NCBI RefSeq assembly: GCF_002865645.1
Contig: NW_020194517.1
Coordinates: 1,550,001-1,614,000, forward strand
Reading direction: 5' to 3'
Source: Hyaloscypha bicolor E
Lineage: Eukaryota; Ascomycota; Leotiomycetes; Helotiales; Hyaloscyphaceae
Length of the DNA stretch: 64,000 bases
Shown: one piece after another, positions 59,854 through 64,000 of the stretch
Position numbering within the stretch: the first letter of the stretch is position 1
How the letters are laid out: the number at the start of each line of letters is the position of its first letter
The notes under the pieces: generated by a model
The model's input: the letters and a program-made list of their open reading frames with translations, nothing else
Told to the model about the DNA's origin: nothing
The model's database searches: none
Made by a program: the position numbers and the translations under genes

Positions 59854-61072
59854 ATATCTGAGAGAGTGAGGCCTGGATTCGGCGGCGCAAAAGAATTTCA
59901 GCAAGATGGAGCAATTTCTTCACAGATTAAAGGAACGATACTCATAAATTATGGCCTAGGCACCTTAAAGCGCTTGAAAACTGGTTCGCAGTTCACGAGC
60001 TTCCAGCACATGGCGGTCGAAAGTGAGGGTGAAACACTTTCTTTTACCTCGGAGTATATTGATCATCGTGAGCTAAAAGTTCAACTCACGTTAACAACGG
60101 AGCGGGATTTGATAACCGACATCCCTGCACAGCGAAAATCCCGTAGTACAAATAAATATACTATTAAATCAATATATAATAAATAAGTTTTATTTATAAA
60201 GTTCTTGCCTTATAATTAATATGTTCTAATTCTTATATAAGTAATGTTATTAATATTAAAAACTATTATAATATTAAATTATAATATTTGGTTTTGTATA
60301 AGAGAATTAATAGTTATTAAATATGCCTCGGCTATACTTGCTACTTCTGGTTTAAGGCCTTAAGCTAAATATACCGAGGGGTGACAATTCGTGTGTTATA
60401 TGACTGCACATGATTCTCATGTGGCTATTGAGACGGTCAAGCCATGGGGTCAAGGAATATAGTAGTACTAGGGGTTTCAGGAACATATATAATATCTTAA
60501 GAGGTCCCTTCAAGGCTCCTCTCCTTTCCCCCTTAGCTTAGGGTCTTTAATTAAGCAGTCTATAAACTTTCATTATTGCATTTCGTACGTGCCGTTACAA
60601 GAGGTAGCGGTAACCCTAGCTGAATGTGGCCTTTAAATGTGAGGCACGTAATAGCAGGGTAATGTACAAGTAGTCAAGGTAAGTACGCTGCAGAGTGACG
60701 CTTGCAAGTGTAACTGATTTCCAAGAAGTGATTCCAACAAAAGACTAATCAATGCCCCCTTTCAAAGCTATAAGCGTCTCCCTATATATTCCCTAGTGCT
60801 TAGCCAAGCATACGAAGCCCTTTACTTAATTAGGAAATACGATCCTGTGCGATTCGTATAATTCCAATGCAAGCATTACCCAAAATAGGAAACCAGATCC
60901 ACGACATCTGACGTCCGCCCATACGTCGTCACGTGTGCCCATCACATTAAATAATATGGCCTTGGGCACAAGCGACATCCTTTATTAGTCATTAGTTTAT
61001 CTCGATATTAAAAAACACACTATACTACTATATTGGCGAACGTTTTCAGGCTATTATTCAATCTATTTAACA
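59854..61072. other. AT-rich intergenic region
   Basis: 1.2 kb, with an especially AT-rich core at 60160-60370 (many TATAAT/TTAATA words) that may be the remains of a mobile element. A GTCACGTG octamer lies at 60928. No inverted terminal repeats or coding exon were found. Confidence 0.45.
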
Positions 61073-64000
61073 TTATTCTCTATCTGCCGAGGCACCAATC
61101 TCCGATTTCTCCGTCTGCCATTCAAGTAATGCTTGGCGGGAAAACAAAGTACTAGGGTGGCTTGTACCTAAGATCCGGGTTCGTGCTTTTACACATTCCT
61201 CCATTAGCTTAAAGGCCTCTATATCTCGGCCATATTTTTTCCATATCCAGGCAAGATTGTTTATACTAGTCAATGTGTCTGGATGGTCCGCTCCGAGCTT
61301 TATCTTGCTCGTTTCTAGCACTTGCACACTTAGCTCTTCAGCCTTGTCCCATTGTCCTTGGTTCCGGTAAGTCAATGCCAGGTTAGCCATGCTATTTAAT
61401 GTGGCTGGATGGTCTGCTCCGAGTTTCGTTTTTCTCGCCTCTAGCACTTGCACCTCTAGCTCTTCAGCCTCGTCTAACCGTCCCTGATCCCAGTAAATCG
61501 ACGCCAGGTTATTCATGCTAGTTAATGTATCTGGATGGTCCGCTCCAAGTTTCGTCTTTCTCGCCTCTAGCACTTGCACCTCTAGCTCTTCAGCCTCGTC
61601 TAACCGTCCCTGATCCCAGTAAATCGACGCCAGGTTATTCATGCTAGTTAATATATCTGGATGGTCCGCTCCAAGTTTCGTCTTTCTCGCCTCTAGCGCT
61701 TGTACCTCTAGCTCTTCAGCCTTGTCCAATTGTCCTTGGTCCCGGTAAATCAATGCCAGGTTAGCCATGCTATTTAATGTGGCTGGATGGTCTGCTCCAA
61801 GTTTCGTCTTTCTCGCCTCTAGCACTTGCACCTCTAGCTCTTCAGCCTCGTCTAACCGTCCCTGATCCCAGTAAATCGACGCCAGGTTATTCATGCTAGT
61901 TAATGTATCTGGATGGTCCGCTCCAAGTTTCGTCTTTCTCGCCTCTAGCACTTGCACCTTTAGCTCTTCAGCCTTGTCCCATTGTCCTTGGTTCCGGTAA
62001 GTCGACGCCAGGTTAGCCATGCTATTTAATGTATCTGGATGGTCCGCTCCAAGACCTCTCTTCTCGATTTCAAGAACTTCAGCAATTGCAGCCTCAGCCT
62101 CATTCCATCGCCCATCTTTGGAGAGGCACATTCCATACCTCCACAAAAGATCCATCCTACTCTGCCAATCTTTGTCGACTAGGTTGGATTCTAGTACATA
62201 ACGCGCGTGTGGCAAGTATGTTCTCCAGACACTTCTATTCCTGTGGTCTTCGTCTGGAAACACTTCCTCCAGTCGCCTAATTACTCGCTCCGTCGAAGAA
62301 GGAAGCAATTTTTCTTTCCGAAGCCAGTTCCGTGTGGACAGATGTACTAGCCGATGGAGGTCAAGAGCAGTATCTGCGGGCCGTTTAGTATGAATGAGTA
62401 GGCGTTAAGCGTCCCAATCGCCTCTATCTCTTTCTTGCGCGAAGGTCCTGGAGGAAGAAGAGCCTGTGGGATGTCCTTCGAATCGATGCAACACATAAAG
62501 GACAGGTAATCAGCCGCTAAAGGGTCGCGATGCCGGATCTGCTCGAACGAAACTAGCCATGTTGTAGCAACCGGGTTCTTTATATTGTGATATCTCCCGT
62601 CGTCCTCAAATTCCTCGCTTAGGAGATCAATAACCTCCTCTTCTTGATCTGCCAGGAGTAATAGATAATCTGCGAATGTGATCCCGTTCTCGTTGATGTA
62701 TGCTGCTGCCTGAATAATAGCTAGTGGAAGGTAGGTGAGCTCTTCAAGTAAGTCTTTCGTATCTGACCCACTAGTAGCAAGACCCGGATTGACTAAACAC
62801 TTTTGTAGCAGCTGGGTAGCTACGCCTTCGTCCATTTCCGGTACCTCCACTATATTCTGATGTGCAAGTTTGACAGCCGTTTTCCTATCGCGTGATGTGA
62901 ATACAATGCACCCTTGGTCACTTCTGGGCAAGTACTCGATTAAACGGCCAGATCCCGGCTCAGACCCAGCCTTCGCAATCCACATATCAATTTCATCGGC
63001 GTTATCGAATACCAGGAGCCACTGGCCAGCACTCTCCTTGCTTAGGTAAACTTGCACAAGTTTCTTTACATCTGCCTTCTCCTCCTCGCAACCAGCAATA
63101 CTAAGCCGTCGGGCAACGTCGAGATATGCTTGATGAAGACTTTCCATGTTGGTCGCTGGTATCCAGATAACTGAGCAATTCCTATACTTTTCTCTGATTC
63201 GGTAGACGAGTGCAAGCACTAACTGGGTCTTTCCTACACCTCCGAGTCCGGTGATTGCAACCTTGGTCGTTTGCTCTCCCACGAAAAGCTTTCCTTCAAG
63301 CTGAGCAAGCTGGGTCCCACGACCCGTAAAGTTGGGATTTCTGTCGAATGGTACGATAAAAGGAACGAGCTTTTCTGAAACCTAAACTTAGTATAGGCTA
63401 AAACATGATAGAGACTCCATACCTTCTAGATCTTGCGGCTCGCCAATACTATTAGAGAATCCTTTTACTGTCATTTGAAGCCGTTTCAGTGCCACCTCCT
63501 TCCCCTCGCCATAGATAGGCGGCATAGACACTTCGCAGAGACCCAGTAAACAGTACACAATATCTTCTTCTTTCGTTGTCTGGCGTCGTGCTGCCCATCT
63601 TATCCGCTCATCTATATTGAAATTAGAGAATGGATTTCCTCGCAGAGCTTGAATTGGAATTCCCGTGATCTCTTGGATTGACTTTTCTAGTGACTGTTTA
63701 TCGCCTAATTGCTTGCCTTCTTTGGAGAAGAATTCGACCATTGATGGAGCTATAAGCTCTTGAAGTGTCCAGCCTCTGCTAAACCACCTGCTATCCCGGA
63801 AAGCCGCTTCCCATAGGTATTGGCGTGCCTGAACGTCCGCGTCATAGCCAAGTATTGTCACATCCGCGAGGTATACGTAACATTTCTTCGCATTTCGATA
63901 CCAGCGGAACATTGAATTGATAGCCGTTATAAGCTCATCTGTATCTGACTTATCAATGCAGCAGGTGTCTACCCAGAAGTATCGCAGGCCATCTCTTGTC
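61073..64000 (-). CDS. HET-NB-ARC-TPR NLR, 5' partial, one frameshift
   Basis: Runs off the right edge. The first visible exon (64000-63423) encodes the HET domain (RYFWVDTCCIDKSDTDE, MFRWYRNAKKCYVYL, SRWFSRGWTLQELIAP). After a 48-nt intron the second (63374-61073) encodes NB-ARC with P-loop GLGGVGKTQ, Walker B WLLVFDNADE, TSRDRK and LPLAIIQAAAYI, then LHRLVHLSTRNWLRKE and eight TPR units. At about 62386-62391 the frame slips by one missing base between AYSFI and KRPADTALDL. As read, translation would stop at 62347 before the TPRs. Flanking conservation shows a recent or technical lesion. The HET domain is a cell-death effector in vegetative incompatibility, and the TPRs are the likely sensor. 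Confidence 0.85.
61262..62017 (-). repeat. Six near-identical 126-bp TPR-coding tandem units
   Basis: Each unit encodes 42 residues of pattern (A/N)NLA.IY.DQG..D(K/E)AEEL. The units differ at few bases, and two alternating types (NNLASIYWDQGRLDEA and ANLA-IYRDQGQ-DKA) make a higher-order pattern. One more diverged unit lies on each side. Near-identity points to recent amplification or gene conversion within the array. Confidence 0.92.

Noticed and set aside
61262..62017. Regular 126-bp repeats considered as a CRISPR-like or satellite array
   Set aside because: The repeats encode TPR motifs in one continuous frame of an NLR, which fully explains them. The genome is eukaryotic.
1..64000. tRNA or rRNA genes
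   Set aside because: I noticed no cloverleaf with A and B boxes and no rRNA-like stretch, but a covariance-model scan was not possible.

Overview
The window is nuclear DNA of a filamentous ascomycete (Pezizomycotina). A helotialean leotiomycete is a plausible guess, but the sequence alone does not prove it. The signs are short introns (mostly 43-100 nt) with GT/GC donors and CTAAC/CTGAC branch sites, fungal NLR (STAND) immune-type receptors, a HET domain, a Zn2Cys6 regulator relic, a GPI-anchored wall protein and hAT-type MITEs. I rebuilt the spliced models by hand. Most close exactly in frame, so the consensus is good and broken genes are probably really broken.

Layout. 1-4650: start of an NLR (minus, runs off the left edge), head to head with a RING-containing SNF2 helicase (plus). 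4651-10883: gene-poor, with dispersed degenerate repeats and a 781-bp hAT MITE. 10884-17208: GPI-anchored Ser/Thr-rich protein, DsbA/FrnE-like oxidoreductase, two low-complexity proteins. 18339-26414: a second head-to-head pair, an intact 1251-aa NLR (minus) and a paralogous SNF2 helicase (plus). 26415-43945: lineage-type hypothetical proteins, a small mitochondrial-type protein, a peroxiredoxin-like protein and a C2H2-like protein. 43946-44748: a second MITE of the same family. 45140-54694: a catabolic or secondary-metabolism-like cluster in which a TauD dioxygenase and an allantoate-type MFS permease are intact, a GMC oxidoreductase and a Zn2Cys6 factor are dead, and a PhyH dioxygenase has a broken N-terminus. 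55344-57690: calpain pseudogene. 58492-59853: secreted agmatinase/arginase-family enzyme. 61073-64000: HET-NB-ARC-TPR NLR (5' partial) with one frameshift and a homogenised TPR array.

Most interesting: (i) the head-to-head NLR/SNF2 module occurs twice, about 22 kb apart, with nine shared intron positions in the helicases and one in the NLRs; (ii) the complete NLR ends in a whole Tup1/RcoA-type corepressor beta-propeller, joined within one exon to NLR zinc fingers. A chromatin-corepressor domain on an NLR, paired with a chromatin remodeller of the Rad5/Rad16 type, suggests an undescribed chromatin-linked recognition system. The functional link is inference.
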